This document shows, piece by piece, positions 34,495-45,188 of a stretch of DNA of 64,000 nt. A program made the position numbers and the translations under genes. Origin of the DNA: Hymenopus coronatus (taxonomy: Eukaryota > Arthropoda > Insecta > Mantodea > Hymenopodidae); contig CM060895.1 of assembly GCA_030762935.1 (NCBI GenBank), positions 38,000,001-38,064,000 of the forward strand, written 5' to 3'. Under the pieces are notes generated by a model that made no database searches, was not told the origin of the DNA, and saw only the letters and a program-made list of their open reading frames with translations. Each line of letters opens with the position of its first letter. The stretch's first letter is position 1.

Positions 34495-36310
34495 ATCATC
34501 TCTAACAAAAGAATAATCTAAAAGAAGCAAAACCTATTTATCTGCCATTTGTCGTCCAAAACTTCGTGCAGATTTAAAAGCTAGAAGATTTTTATGCATG
34601 ACTATGTGGATGACGTCCTTTTAGGGGGGTACGGGCAAGGGATTATATGATACCTGGCCATTTCATTTTTTATTTTCAACCTTAAACACCTATTTATGAA
34701 GAGAGGAGAGGACCTGAATTGTTTAATAAACTATCTCATAGTTGGGATGAAGAAATCGTTTCAGACTATCTTTTTTAATCCATATATTTTACGTCGCTTT
34801 AATTACTTCGCGACGGATCGGTTAGGTAAGATACTCATTGATTAGGATGTGCTGGGTCTCATCCCCTACCATACTTTTTTCACTTCACGACAAGCAGATG
34901 GTGTTAAGTTGCCACTTAGTCTAGCTGCTTTAAGTATTTGTGGATAGATGACAGCGCAATTGCAATTGCCATCTATTTTTAACTTTACTATTGTTTTAGA
35001 CTGAAGGTGGAACTTTGGGCCGCGTATTACATACCCAATCCGATATTTACCTTGGCGATTGGGGTAATCTTGAAATAATTCGAGTCAATTTGTTGACCAC
35101 GAAATTTGAACCTAGGGGTTTTACAGACGTTACCGTTAAGCCATCCCGCTCGTCAAACTAACCTGTTCCTGCTTCAAGGCGCTCATAGTCCCTCTAATTC
35201 TCTATGCCTGCAAGGTGTGGGACATGGCAGCAGATTCCTGGCTTCTCTGGTTACAGCGGATACAGAGTAGAGGACTGCGGTCAATCTATTCTGTATGACG
35301 ACGTTTCCCAGTGAGGTTATTACATGAAGCTTCGGCCTTCCCATACGTGGAGGATGTATTTGACGCCGGGCAAATATAAGAACGCACTTGTCAGATCGCT
35401 GGGGGCTACTTACCAACCGAACGCCAATACAGGCAGTACCGGGTTCCCCGCATGGCTCGTGGTCACCCCCGATAACAACGTCTTTAAACTAGACAACAGC
35501 AAATTAGCTGAACATTCCCATACCCTGGGAATGGTCAATTTAAACTAAACTCCACAAAAACAAGCTTTAAACAGCAACACATCAGCGGAACAGAGGAAAA
35601 GACTTCTGCTCCTGAAAAAAAAAGTTGAGGAGCCTGTGATTAGCGCTACCTCCTTAACGTCAACATCCGAAACCACCAAAACTCACCAAACCTAAACTAT
35701 CCCTCATTCCTGTGGTTAAGGCACAGGCACACAGCAACTTCACCTAGGTTCACCACGAGTCTATCAGATCCAGGACTCGGACTCGGAACTCAGCATATTA
35801 TTCCCCGCATCTTCGGTAACTAAGGCAACTGCTACAGCTAAACCCCCATGCAATCCTTCTAATAGTTGCTTTGACATTACAATTTCAATCCCGAAATAAA
35901 TAACAATTTTGTGAACAAATGAAAGCAGCGGTTCTCAAAGGCCACTGCATCCTGACTGGCAACCGTTGAGAAGTAATCTCTCCACCTCCTTTCACTCCTC
36001 AGCCTCATTTACACCCGCCATCCTGCAAACCTCACATCCCATCAGAACCTTCAGGTTAAATTCTAGCAAGAATGGATACACGGGCTACCTTCAGCCTGCC
36101 AACTGCTCGTGTCCTGTCAGTATATTAGTAACATTTAGTTTATTGCTAGTCCAAAGTTCTATTATTATTTATAAACCTAAACCTCTGGTATTAAACAGTC
36201 CTTCCCAGTCATGATTTTACAAACATTAAGTCAATGCATTAACTTCAAAATTTGCTTAGAAATGCCATTAAAATTAAATCCTCATATTCTCGTTTATGTT
36301 TCTGTGGAGC
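34495..36310. other. Unassigned sequence downstream of the secreted-protein gene
   Basis: Apart from the LINE remnant at 35160-35550, nothing recognised. On the minus strand this is the 3' flank of the gene ending at 36311. No clean AATAAA was found close by; ATAAATAATAAT near 36165-36175 is the nearest candidate polyadenylation region. Confidence 0.35.
35160..35550 (+). pseudogene. Probable non-LTR retrotransposon (LINE) reverse-transcriptase C-terminus remnant
   Basis: One frame reads 'LILYACKVWDMAADSWLLWLQRIQSRGLRSI', which I shorten here to its key positions: Y-A-C-x-V-W...L-x-x-L-Q-R-I-Q-S-R-x-L-R. This is the conserved pattern just after the polymerase domain of Jockey-like LINEs. The frame is then broken by a stop and continues as an unremarkable open frame to about 35548. 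Confidence 0.5.
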
Positions 36311-38063
36311 TCATGAGCCTGGAGTTTCGAGGAACTTAACTACATTAGAAGAGTCCTTAGCTCTATTTTGTGGGAATGTAATCCCGTAGGATGGTGTTTT
36401 CTCATAAGTTTCTGGGACATTTTGAAATCTCACTTTAAAAATGGCATTATTGTCTTTGGTTATTACTTGGCTCAACGCTGATTTTATGTTTTGATCAGAA
36501 TACTCGACTGGAAATTTCATGCGACGTGTGCTCTTTTGGTTTTTTGGCGTTTCAGAAGATTCTTTGGATACAGTGTGTGGGAATATAGACCCATAAGATG
36601 GCGTTCCGCTGAAATCTTCTTGTACATTTTGAAATTTCACTTTAGAAACACTACTGTGATCTTTGGTTAGTACATGATTGGACTCTGATTTTTCGCTATG
36701 ATCAGAATACTCGACTGGAAATTTCATGCGGCGCGTGTTCTTTTTGTTTATTGACGTTTCAAAATTGAACGCGGTATTTGCAACATTAGAAGTTTCTTTG
36801 GATTCAGTTTGTGGGAATACAAACCCATAGGATGGCGCTTTTCTGAAACTTTCTTGTACGTCTTGAAATGTCACTTTAGAAGCACTATTGTAATCTTTGG
36901 TTAGTATATGGTTTGACTCTGATTTATCGGTATGAGCCGAATACTCGACTGGAAATTTCATGCTGCGTGTGCTCTTTTTGCTTTTTGAAGACTCAGAAGT
37001 GAATGAAACCGTTGAATCATTGCCACCATCGTTGTTATCTGAAGGAAATTTCATCAAGTGTCTTTTAAGTTCTTGCCTGCTTTCTCTTTTATTTGTGGGT
37101 TCTGGAAACTTGAACAATTCTCTGGTAACAACAACTCTAGGTTTATCCCAAACTGGATGTTCAGTTAGGGAGTTTTGTTTGTTAAGTTTCTGATAGCCTA
37201 CCCTCGTTGATTCAGAACCTAAAGAAAAGTTCATAGATTCGTTATCTATATCTGAAGGAAACCTCATTTTCCTTGTATCTTTGTTCTGATGCTCGTCATT
37301 CTGAGGAAATACCATACGCTGTTTCAATACATTTAGACTATTTGAGCCTACGACATCTCTTCTGTACCTAGAAGAGAATGAAGATGGGCCGAAGGTGCTT
37401 TCGTCATTATCTATTCTCAATTCGCCTGTACCCGTACGATCAGGAAGCTGAACTACAACTGGTGGTGGTAGACGATGAATGTTGGGATTGATAGGTGAAG
37501 GGTATGATTCCGTTGATGCCTCCTCTCTTGATCTCTCAGTTCGAGCACGGTCAGGAAAAGCGAAGTGTTGTTCTCGACGAGGTGTGTCCTCCACTACTGA
37601 ACCTTCACCTTGCTGGGCACTATAAAGTCTTCCTCTATCTCCTGGAAACGTTAAAGGTCTCTGAAACTCCGAGCTTGGTCCGTTGCTCAAGGGTGGAAGT
37701 GTTTTGTGTGTTAGAACCTTCCTTTGAGGAAGAAAATGTCGGTGACCTTTATCGGTATTGATGGTGACCCTTGGAGGTCTGAGGTCGGTTTGTGGCACTG
37801 GTAAGCGCTGATATGGAGTTTGTATTCTTGCCTGGGAGTACTGCTGCGTATAATATGCGGGGAGACCAGTGGCAGAGAAGAACCGGAAGAGGCCGCCTCT
37901 GTGGTTGTTGAGGTAGTCAACGAGGCGGTCCGGGTCTCGAGGACAGCTCGGGTAAGCAGAGTAACAAGTACCAGGATCTCCTTGAACCGTGAGTCCCAGC
38001 AACATGGCACGCCCGAACACCACAACGGGAGAAGTCATTTCGCCACCAATCAGACTCAGCAAT
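36311..38063 (-). CDS. Exon 4 (terminal) of a predicted secreted repeat-containing protein
   Basis: The acceptor is TTCGTGTTTCAG just before 38063. The exon starts in phase 2 and runs 584 codons to TGA. It supplies residues 168-751 of the predicted protein. Residues 168-240 complete an N-terminal module with cysteines at about 201 and 208 ('PSCPRDPDRLVDYLNNH'). A proline/arginine-rich stretch follows, then RYRR at 400-403. After that the motif M-[KRV]-F-P recurs at about 418, 434, 505, 536, 614 and 683. Three imperfect tandem units of 69-78 residues, each starting near '[KQ]-[KN]-[SN]-T-R-x-M-K-F-P-V-E-Y-S', occupy residues 530-751. Most motifs follow a basic residue or pair. I do not recognise a named family. 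A cuticle, silk-like or peptide-precursor role is possible, and only the secreted nature is well supported. Confidence 0.85.
36314..36979 (-). repeat. Three tandem coding repeats in exon 4
   Basis: Units of about 69-78 codons, visible at DNA level as the recurring 'gaatactcgactggaaatttc' near 36500, 36708 and 36941. Shared positions include MKFPVEYS, T-K-D, K-V-x-F-Q-[DN]-V, and P-S-Y-G-x-x-F-P. Confidence 0.9.
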
Positions 38064-38283
38064 CTGAAACACGAAATTAAATTTACAGCATAATAAAGTA
38101 TCTATTTACATAAACGGATACTTCAGAGTAGAAAGAGGCAAAAATAATGTTTAATACAAAGCTATTCATAAAACTGTTTTTGTCAGAGTAAAATAAATTT
38201 ATATTGTCCAAGATTGACCACTCTGTGATTATTTATTAAAACTGCAAAACCTTCGTTTTACTATCGACATATTAGTACATTTA

Positions 38284-38405
38284 TTTTACGGTGTATTGTT
38301 TCTTGGCCATATACAAAATGATTTACTTCAGATCTTTGTTTTCCTTTATCCTTCCATCTACTATAATATTTGTTTATATAATAGAAAATATCGATTTCTT
38401 TGTTT
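38284..38405. repeat. Direct repeat, left copy, flanking a HINE-like element
   Basis: 'gtgtattgtttcttggcca' through 'aatatttgtttat' to 'aaaatatcga' is repeated about 985 bases away at 39266-39392 with roughly ten differences. A HINE-like element lies exactly between the copies. Confidence 0.85.
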
Positions 38406-38409
38406 TTAT

Positions 38410-39264
38410 TACTTTCTCTATACTTCTATGTACATAGTATAGGTATTGCACTCCATCAAAAACTCGATACCGAGATTTCACCGAAAATATATGTTTTAGG
38501 GTCTCCTGTATCAAAAAAAACTATTTTCAGAAAAAGGTCCGTGTGTGTGCGCCCGTGTGTCTGTGAACACGATAACTCAAAAATGAAAAGTCGGTACAAT
38601 ACCAAACTTGGTATCCAAGTTTAGTATTTGCCATTGATGCGACTCGAAGATTTTGAGTAAAGTCTCCTCACCCCAAACTACCCTTTACATGGAACTTTTT
38701 TTCGAAAATTTTGATTTTCTAAAAAATGGGTCTAACGATTTTGATTAAAATATCGTATATTAAAGATATTTAACTGAGAAATAAAATGTATATTTTTATT
38801 TTCTGGGAATAGTCTCTGAAGACTACTTTATTCTGGGTGAATTTTACGGAATTTTACATAACTGCTAAACCGTAAGAGATGAAAAAATAGTTACAACACA
38901 ACAAATGTAGAGCAATTTAAAACACACAATTTATGTTATATACATTTTTTTCGTGGAGTTGATCGTTTTTGACATATTCCTTGTTTTTGGTTTCAGCTAT
39001 AAAAACGTACTTTTCTCATACTGGACTTTGTGAACGCCTGTCCATACAAACAAAGGAACTTCAGTCACTTAGCAACCATCTTTTGACTACCACTTTAATC
39101 TATGGTACTTCCTTATTTCGCTTCTGCTTACAAGGAAGCAAGTAATAAGACTTTTTCTGCTATTTTTTTCTCGATTAGCATGAAGTAAATATAACCATAA
39201 GATTTTTAACGATAATTTGTTGCAGAGATATAGAGAAAGTCATATGAATGGAACACATCAGATT
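38410..39264 (-). repeat. HINE-like element, full-length copy in intron 3
   Basis: Complete reverse copy with a shortened hairpin, GTGTGTGTGCGCCCGTGTG microsatellite, palindromic block, middle, and end TAGAGAAAGTCATATGAATGG. Same sense direction as the host gene. Confidence 0.85.
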
Positions 39265-39265
39265 T

Positions 39266-39392
39266 TTTTTTACTGTGTATTGTTTCTTGGCCAGATACAA
39301 AATGACTTACTTCAGATCTTTATTTTCCTTTATCCTGCCAACTGCTTTAATATTTGTTTATCTAATAAGAAAATATTGACCCCATTTCCTTT
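39266..39392. repeat. Direct repeat, right copy
   Basis: Partner of 38284-38405, about 90% identical by eye. Confidence 0.85.
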
Positions 39393-40035
39393 GTGTTGAC
39401 GTGAAAAGATAACTGGTCTTTGAAACCACTTCATTGCTCGGGTACTTGTATCGAATTATTCGTCTTTATTATAGGATACATTCCTGAAAGGATGTCATCT
39501 ATACTCCTTCTAATCGCTGCATCCACTTGCTATTATCACGTCTGCTTTCCTAGTAATGTAACAACAAAGTAGCAGTAACAAGAGGAATTACTTTAAGTCC
39601 TGGCCATTGTAAGTCTGATTGGGGTATTTGAGATCGCCTTATGGTTTACTAGCAAATTGCGAACCAGTTGGGAAATGTGATGCCGTGTCGGTATGTTGCC
39701 ATGGTAGCTCAGTGGTTAGAGCACCGGACGGAGATGCGAAGATTCGTGGTTAAAATTCCGGCTACGGCATAAAATTGTTTAATCTACCTTTCCAGTTAGA
39801 ATTTTAATAAATGTTAATAAGAATATTAAGACTAATACGTATTAGTAATAATAACATTAATAATAAAAGTAACAGAAGTAGTAAGAATAAAAAAAAACAA
39901 CATTATAATAATAATGACAAAAACTGGGACCAAAATATGCAGTACAGTGTTCATTTCAGGTTTTTAGCAAGCTTCTTTGTTAAAGTTGGTAGTGAAAGTA
40001 GTTTACGAAGTCAGCTCCTTCAACTCTTCTCTCTA
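39393..40035. other. Intronic spacer with one SINE
   Basis: Nothing but the SINE at 39690-39790 and an AAT-rich stretch at 39805-39920. Confidence 0.4.
39690..39790 (+). repeat. tRNA-like SINE, 'GCCATGGTAGCTCAGTGG' type
   Basis: Best copy of this head: GCCATGGTAGCTCAGTGGTT (A-box) and TCGTGGTTAAAATTCCGGC (B-box with a substitution). The mutated T-loop argues against a working tRNA. Confidence 0.65.
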
Positions 40036-40107
40036 GCCGTGATCGTCTAGTGGTTAGGACATTGCGTTGTGGCCGCAATAACCCAGGTTCGAATCCTGGT
40101 CATGGCA
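40036..40107 (+). tRNA. tRNA-His (GTG)
   Basis: A 72-base cloverleaf. The acceptor arm GCCGTGA pairs with TCATGGC (one G-T pair). The D-arm is GTCTAGTGGTTAGGAC. The anticodon stem TTGCG/CGCAA closes the loop TTGTGGC, with GTG at 40069-40071. The T-arm CCAGG/CCTGG is perfect around TTCGAAT. It matches the general look of insect histidine tRNAs. A long T-run at about 40132-40143 would stop pol III. It lies antisense within the last intron of the secreted-protein gene. A recent tRNA pseudogene or SINE head cannot be excluded, but no SINE body follows. Confidence 0.8.
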
Positions 40108-40130
40108 ATGGTGAGATATTTCACAGAAGA

Positions 40131-40143
40131 GTTTTTTTTTTTT
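40131..40143 (+). terminator. Pol III terminator T-run after tRNA-His
   Basis: More than ten consecutive T about 25 bases after the tRNA 3' end. Confidence 0.6.
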
Positions 40144-40249
40144 CATTTGAAATAACAGTAACCTGTTTTCAAAGGTATTGGAACTTACGTCGGATTATTA
40201 TTTAATGGTAATAATAATTAAAACGTGAGCTTTAAGTTGGGAAACATTA

Positions 40250-41000
40250 TTACTTTCTCTACACTACACTATTTACGTGTATAAAGAAGATATTGTATTC
40301 GATACCGAGATTTCACCGGAAATAATGTTTTGGGGTGCCCTGTATCCAAAAAAGCATTTTTAGAAAAAGATACGTGTGTTTCCGTAAACACAATAAGTCA
40401 AAACCGAAAAGTCGGTAAAATACCAAACTTGGTAATTGAGTTTAGTATCTTCCAGGGACGCGACAAGAATATTTTGAGAAAAATCCCCCACCCCAAACTA
40501 CCCTTTACATGGAAAAAATTTCGAACATTTTGATTTTCTCAAAAATGGCTTTAACGATTTTGTTTAAAATACCGTATATTAATGATATTTTTATGGCAAA
40601 TAAAATGTATATTCTGAGTATTCTGGGAATAACCTCTAAAGACCTCTTTATTCTGAATGAATTTGCTGATTTTTCCGTAACTGGTAAACGGTAAGAGATA
40701 GACAAAAACTTACAAAACAAAAAATGTAGATCACGTTAAAACACACAATTTATGTCATATACGTTTTTTCGTGGAATTGACCATTTCTGAGATATTTCTT
40801 GTTATTTGTTTCACATTCAAAATACTTAAAACTTTTCTCACACGGAAGCCTGCACATGGCAACCAAGTTTTAAAAGATTTGACTATCGTTTTAGCCTAGT
40901 ATATTCCCTTATACTTATTAGGAAGCAAGTAATTAAGACAATTATCTGGATTATCATAAAGTAGATAGAATAATATGCTTTTTAATAATACTTTGTTGCG
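40250..41000 (-). repeat. HINE-like element, near-complete copy in intron 3
   Basis: Reverse copy with a degraded hairpin, minimal microsatellite ('gtgtgtttccgtaaac'), palindrome TACCAAACTTGGTA, and middle; the last 40 bases of the 5' end are lost. Confidence 0.8.
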
Positions 41001-41904
41001 ATTACCATTCGTATTTTGAAACGAAAAACATAAATAACTAAATAGAAGTAACACTTCAACTAATTTCGCTGACTACTTGCTTATAAGCTAATAAATACAT
41101 TACGAATAAACAATGGCGCCTCTGGGTGCAAATGGTAGTAACTGACATATGCTTTGCTGGAATACTTACGGAGATACGCGATTTTAAAGGGGCATATTCT
41201 GTGGGCTAGATAGGCTACTTGCGAAGTCCGGTAAAGTTTTAAAGAAATTATTTCTATTAAATTTACAAATAACGAGGTATTTATTGCTAATCTGTTGGCT
41301 ACTTCCATTCTAGCCCATTGTACGGTATTGCATGTGCTCCTTGCGATAAAACTCGGTTCTGTTCACTACGTGCGGAAGTAGCATGCCTGACCAAAGGCAT
41401 AATAGCGGGACGAGACGTAAAATCGAGTGGTCAGTAGAACAAATGCCTCTAGTCTTCTCTCTTGCCATGCGAAGCATGCCGACGACTCTCGAGCACAGCC
41501 GAAACAGTTCCGATACGTGTGATAGCTAGTCCAGTGGTTTTTATTACTGAAGATAAATATGTTTTAATTTGTCTAGTGGATACACAATCAGAATTTATCA
41601 ATTTCAAAAATAGATGGAGGTCGTTAGTTTTTATTGTATTTTTTAAAATCTAAAAATCTACTTAAATAATATTCACAACTCTTATCTTCTTCTTCGTCTT
41701 CACTTCAGGGATTAGGCAAAATGCCTGTTCCGGCTTCAAAATACCCCTGATCTTCGTTTCCTTGGTCTTCCCGGAGTCTTCTTCCTTTAGGTGTGTAGTA
41801 CAGTGCTCTTCTTGGGATCCTCTCTGATGACATTCTATCGACAAGCTGTCTCCATTCATTTCTAGAATTTGTCATTTTTCTTTTTGAGACATTATTTCTT
41901 CTCA

Positions 41905-41915
41905 TTCTTCTTCTT

Positions 41916-41979
<64 letters not shown>
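41905..41979. repeat. Compound (TTC)n-(TTA)n microsatellite
   Basis: About 13 TTC units run straight into about 11 TTA units. Confidence 0.95.
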
Positions 41980-42479
41980 GCAACATCATTATTTATCATT
42001 ATTATTATTATTAACTGTTTGTATTACATTTCATTGAGAATATTTTTGCATTGTTATAGATAGTTTACATTATATCCATAACAAAATTGTAAACATACTT
42101 CAAGTAAAAAAAAAAAAAGCTTAGCCCTCATTGAATACTGTGACTTTTAAGCAAACTCTAATAAATAAAAACAAAAGCAAAACAGACTAAAAAGTGCCTA
42201 GTTTTAAAGATTTAATATCTTTCACTCGGTTTGAGTAAATGCCGATTTCCTGTAGATGTGACATCTCATATTCTCTCTTCGAGCTGTTTGAAACATAACG
42301 AGTGCGACTTTCAGTTTGATTTGAAACCTTTATAGCCTCATAATCGGTTACACTTATTCAGATGTACCACCACTACCAACTGCTGCTGCTGCTACTACTG
42401 CTAATTTACATGAGCAAGTGCTCATCTTGCTAACGTGTACCAGACGTGGTAGCTGGGAAAAGGATTCAGGTCAGAAAGA

Positions 42480-42690
42480 TGCCAGATATAAATATTTCTT
42501 TGCAGAGACAAAGAGGTGAGCGCTCAAATATGTTTGAACTAGTCGCCCTCCGTGCTAAGGGTCCCGTGTCGGCACGTAAAAAAACCTCAAGCCTGATAGA
42601 GAGGCCTCTGAGCAAAATTAAGCGGTCTTTCACACCCATTATAGAATGGGATGCTGAGAACCGCAGCAGTTAAAGAGCGTCCATAAATAA
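42480..42690 (+). repeat. tRNA-derived SINE, 'AGAGAGGCCTCTGAGC' family
   Basis: Shares 'cctcaagcctgatagagagg', 'tctgagcaaaattaagcgg' and 'gcagttaaagagcgtccat' with 11701-11969. The head is degraded and the tail is short. Confidence 0.75.
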
Positions 42691-42887
42691 CACGCCATTT
42701 ACATTTTTGTTTGAATTACCACATCAGTCACACATTATGGCCGTAAGATAAAATATTGGGGCCCGTATAACACAGACTTAAAAGTGGACAATATGCATGA
42801 TTTTTGTGCTTTTAAAAATGTTTCTTGATATTAAAACTCGTACCTCACGGAAACATGTCAGTACAATTAATATTTACTCGCCGTGTG

Positions 42888-42892
<5 letters not shown>

Positions 42893-42926
<34 letters not shown>
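42893..42926. repeat. (AC)n microsatellite
   Basis: About 17 AC units, not inside a recognisable HINE-like copy. Confidence 0.9.
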
Positions 42927-42929
<3 letters not shown>

Positions 42930-43291
42930 CACACATAGGATGTTAATGAACAACACCGAAATAAATTGCGAGATTGTGCACGTGACTGATATAAGTAATT
43001 TGAGATCGGCGATGCATGGTCCCCGGATAAACATAACGCAGCTGCATACCGTTAAACGTGTATCAGGTGATGGTGTTAAAGCAAAGCAGGTTGGAAAAAT
43101 GGCTTAGAATGTCTTTAAAACTGCTGCCCGAGTATAGAAATATCGATTTTTAGCAGCTCGTTACTAGCGGTCTCAAGATTTAATGTCGCAAAAATCTGTA
43201 AAAACTCGAACTAATCACTTAACAGTGCGACACTGAGCATTCATTAACTACGTTCTTGCGTTATGTAGCCTACTCTGGAGACGATTTTTCA

Positions 43292-43372
43292 ACTGCTCTG
43301 GTAGCTTAATGCGTAATGCGGGAAACTGCTATCCCGAAGGTCATGAGTTCGATTCCTGTCATAGAGTAAAGG

Positions 43373-43409
<37 letters not shown>
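43292..43409 (+). repeat. tRNA-like segment with (TTA)n tail
   Basis: A-box-like TGGTAGCTTAATGCG, an anticodon-arm-like GGGAAACTGCTATCCC, B-box GAGTTCGATTCCTG and partial acceptor pairing CTCT/AGAG, followed by about 12 TTA units. A SINE or tRNA pseudogene is more likely than a working tRNA. Confidence 0.55.
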
Positions 43410-43413
<4 letters not shown>

Positions 43414-43604
43414 TTTCATTTCAGACGAAGTGCCGCGATACGTGGCGTACTGGCACTTCATAAACTTATAGCCGTTACTTCGAAATTGCAATAAACAGGC
43501 CACAAGTCTCTTATCTCAAATAACTTATTTAAGTCATCTATATATTCTGTGAAAATATTTCGGTATAGTTCATTAACACCCTGTATATATAAAACTTATT
43601 TGAT

Positions 43605-44047
43605 TACTTTTTCTATTATTTAGCTACAGTAAGTGGAGAAAGTGTTGTATTCCATGCAAGTTTCAATACCGGAAATAAACTTTTGGGGCTCCTCAGTAAA
43701 AAGTTACATTATTATAAAACAGTTCCTGAACATAAGTAGATAGCGTTTGTGAGCAACAGAAGTGAAACATAGGTTAAGTTCAGTTTTTCAAGGCTATGGC
43801 AGCAATTTTTTCAGCAAAATCCCCTCACCATAAAATACCTTTTGTATACATAACTTTTGTTATTTTTTATTTTCTCTATAATGGCAGTTAACGATTTTGA
43901 TTGTAATAAAATATGATTAAGTTGTTTTTATTCCAAATAACAATTATGTATTAAATGTTCTGGGAATGATCTCTGAAGATCTCTTCACCATAAATGATTT
44001 TTATATAAATGGTTAACCATAAAATGTACACAAAATCTTATATAACA
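43605..44047 (-). repeat. HINE-like element, 3' half
   Basis: Reverse copy from a degraded hairpin ('actttttctattatttagct') through the middle to 'ggttaaccataaaatgtacac', where it stops against a forward 5' end. Confidence 0.7.
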
Positions 44048-44048
44048 A

Positions 44049-44557
44049 TCTGATGTGTTCCATTCACATGACTATCTCTACATCTCTGTAACAAATTAAT
44101 TATTGTTTATAAGCTTATTCTTCTATTTTATGCTAATTAAATAAACTTAAGCAGAAAATATTTTATTACCTAGTTCCTTATAAGTAGAAGGAAAATAAGG
44201 AAATGCACTAGGCTAAACTGACAGTCAAATGTTTTAATGTGTGGTTGCTATGGAATTGAAATCCGTTTCTTCGCGTGGCCAGGAGTTGACAAGTTTCCGT
44301 ATCAGAAAAATATGTGCTTTAAAACTGAAGCAAGGAATATTTCAAAAACGGTCAAATGTACGAAAAAATTGTACATGACATAAATTGTATGTTTTAACGA
44401 GATTTACATTTTTTATGAATTAAGTTTTTGCCTATCTCTTGCTCGTAGGGAGTCCTAAAATATTTATTTCCCGTGAAATCTCGGTATCGAATTTTGGGTG
44501 GAATACAATACTTTCTCTATAGACTACTATGTACATAGTAAGTGTAGAGAAAATAAA
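44049..44557 (+). repeat. HINE-like element, internally deleted copy
   Basis: 5' TCTGATGTGTTCCATTCACA and middle to about 44440, then a jump straight to 'ggagtcctaaaatatttatttcc' and the hairpin end GTGTAGAGAAAATAAAAA. The palindromic and microsatellite blocks are absent. Confidence 0.8.
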
Positions 44558-44589
44558 AAATGTACACCTCGAACGGAACATTTGTTATT

Positions 44590-44770
44590 TAACCGACTTT
44601 TCACGGGCAACCCCTCCCGTGGACGCACACGAACGGACCTTTTTCCAAAAATGCTATTTTTGATTCAAAGGACCTCAAAACATATAATTCCGCTGAAATC
44701 TCGGCATGAAATTTTTGGGTGTAACACAATACTTTGTTTCTCTCCTTACTGCACGTAGTAGAGATAGTAA
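44590..44770 (+). repeat. HINE-like element, 3'-end fragment abutting a splice donor
   Basis: From 'aaccgacttttcacggg' through 'cggacctttttccaaaaatgc' to GTAGTAGAGATAGTAA. The last recognisable base is about 7 bases from exon 3's end, so this element forms the start of intron 3 on the minus strand. Confidence 0.75.
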
Positions 44771-44777
44771 TACTCAC

Positions 44778-45188
44778 GACAATATGGTATTGCGGCCACC
44801 AAACTGTTGTTTCTCGCCAGGTCTGCCTCCAGCTGCCACCTCACACAGCAGTCGAGGCACACACTTGAGATCGTCGTACCTGGCGATGGATGTCAGCGCG
44901 GACATGAGGTTTGTATTCCCATCAGAAGGATATACAGGATACTGAGTAGAGACGCCAGGTCTACCTGGCGACGTGGTTGATGGTGTTGATCCAAATATCC
45001 CAGTGAGGAACTGTCCCAGTCCTAACGGCGCCAGGTTCTGGATGTATTGAACTGGTCCTCCTGAGGTCGTACTGCTAGGGTATTGCTGCTGTTGCTGAAG
45101 GAATGGAACTTTGGCTGCCAGGTTGCTCATTGAGAAGTCCTCCAGGAAATTAGTGGGCAGGCCATCTTCCATAATGTCTGCAAGCGTG
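44778..45188 (-). CDS. Exon 3 of the predicted secreted protein
   Basis: Acceptor CCTTTGTTTGCAG precedes 45188; donor GTGAGTA follows 44778. The exon starts with one base completing a codon, encodes residues 32-167, and ends with two bases (TC) that pair with the A opening exon 4, giving serine 168. Features: a glutamine run (residues 61-65 approx.), a Ser/Thr/Pro-rich stretch, then the conserved-looking 'SIARYDDLKCVPRLLCE' with cysteines at about 140 and 146. These two and the pair at 201/208 in exon 4 form a four-cysteine module of the type seen in insect-specific secreted proteins; I cannot name the family. The in-frame joins on both sides are strong evidence that this is real coding sequence. 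Confidence 0.85.

Larger units (their letters stand above)
41001..43604. other. Intronic sequence, mostly unassigned
   Basis: Holds microsatellites, a SINE at 42480 and a tRNA-like segment at 43292. A GC-richer stretch 41290-41540 is unrecognised. Open frames rich in arginine, leucine or tyrosine here are microsatellite translations. Confidence 0.4.

Noticed and set aside
36960..38080. Plus-strand and other-frame ORFs over exon 4
   Set aside because: Shadows of the real minus-strand exon, which has matching splice phases.
41705..42063. Open frames with runs of arginine, phenylalanine, leucine or isoleucine
   Set aside because: Translations of the TTC/TTA microsatellite; no conserved domain.
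43292..43367. Functional tRNA gene
   Set aside because: Acceptor and anticodon arms pair poorly and a TTA tract follows; a SINE or pseudogene is more likely.
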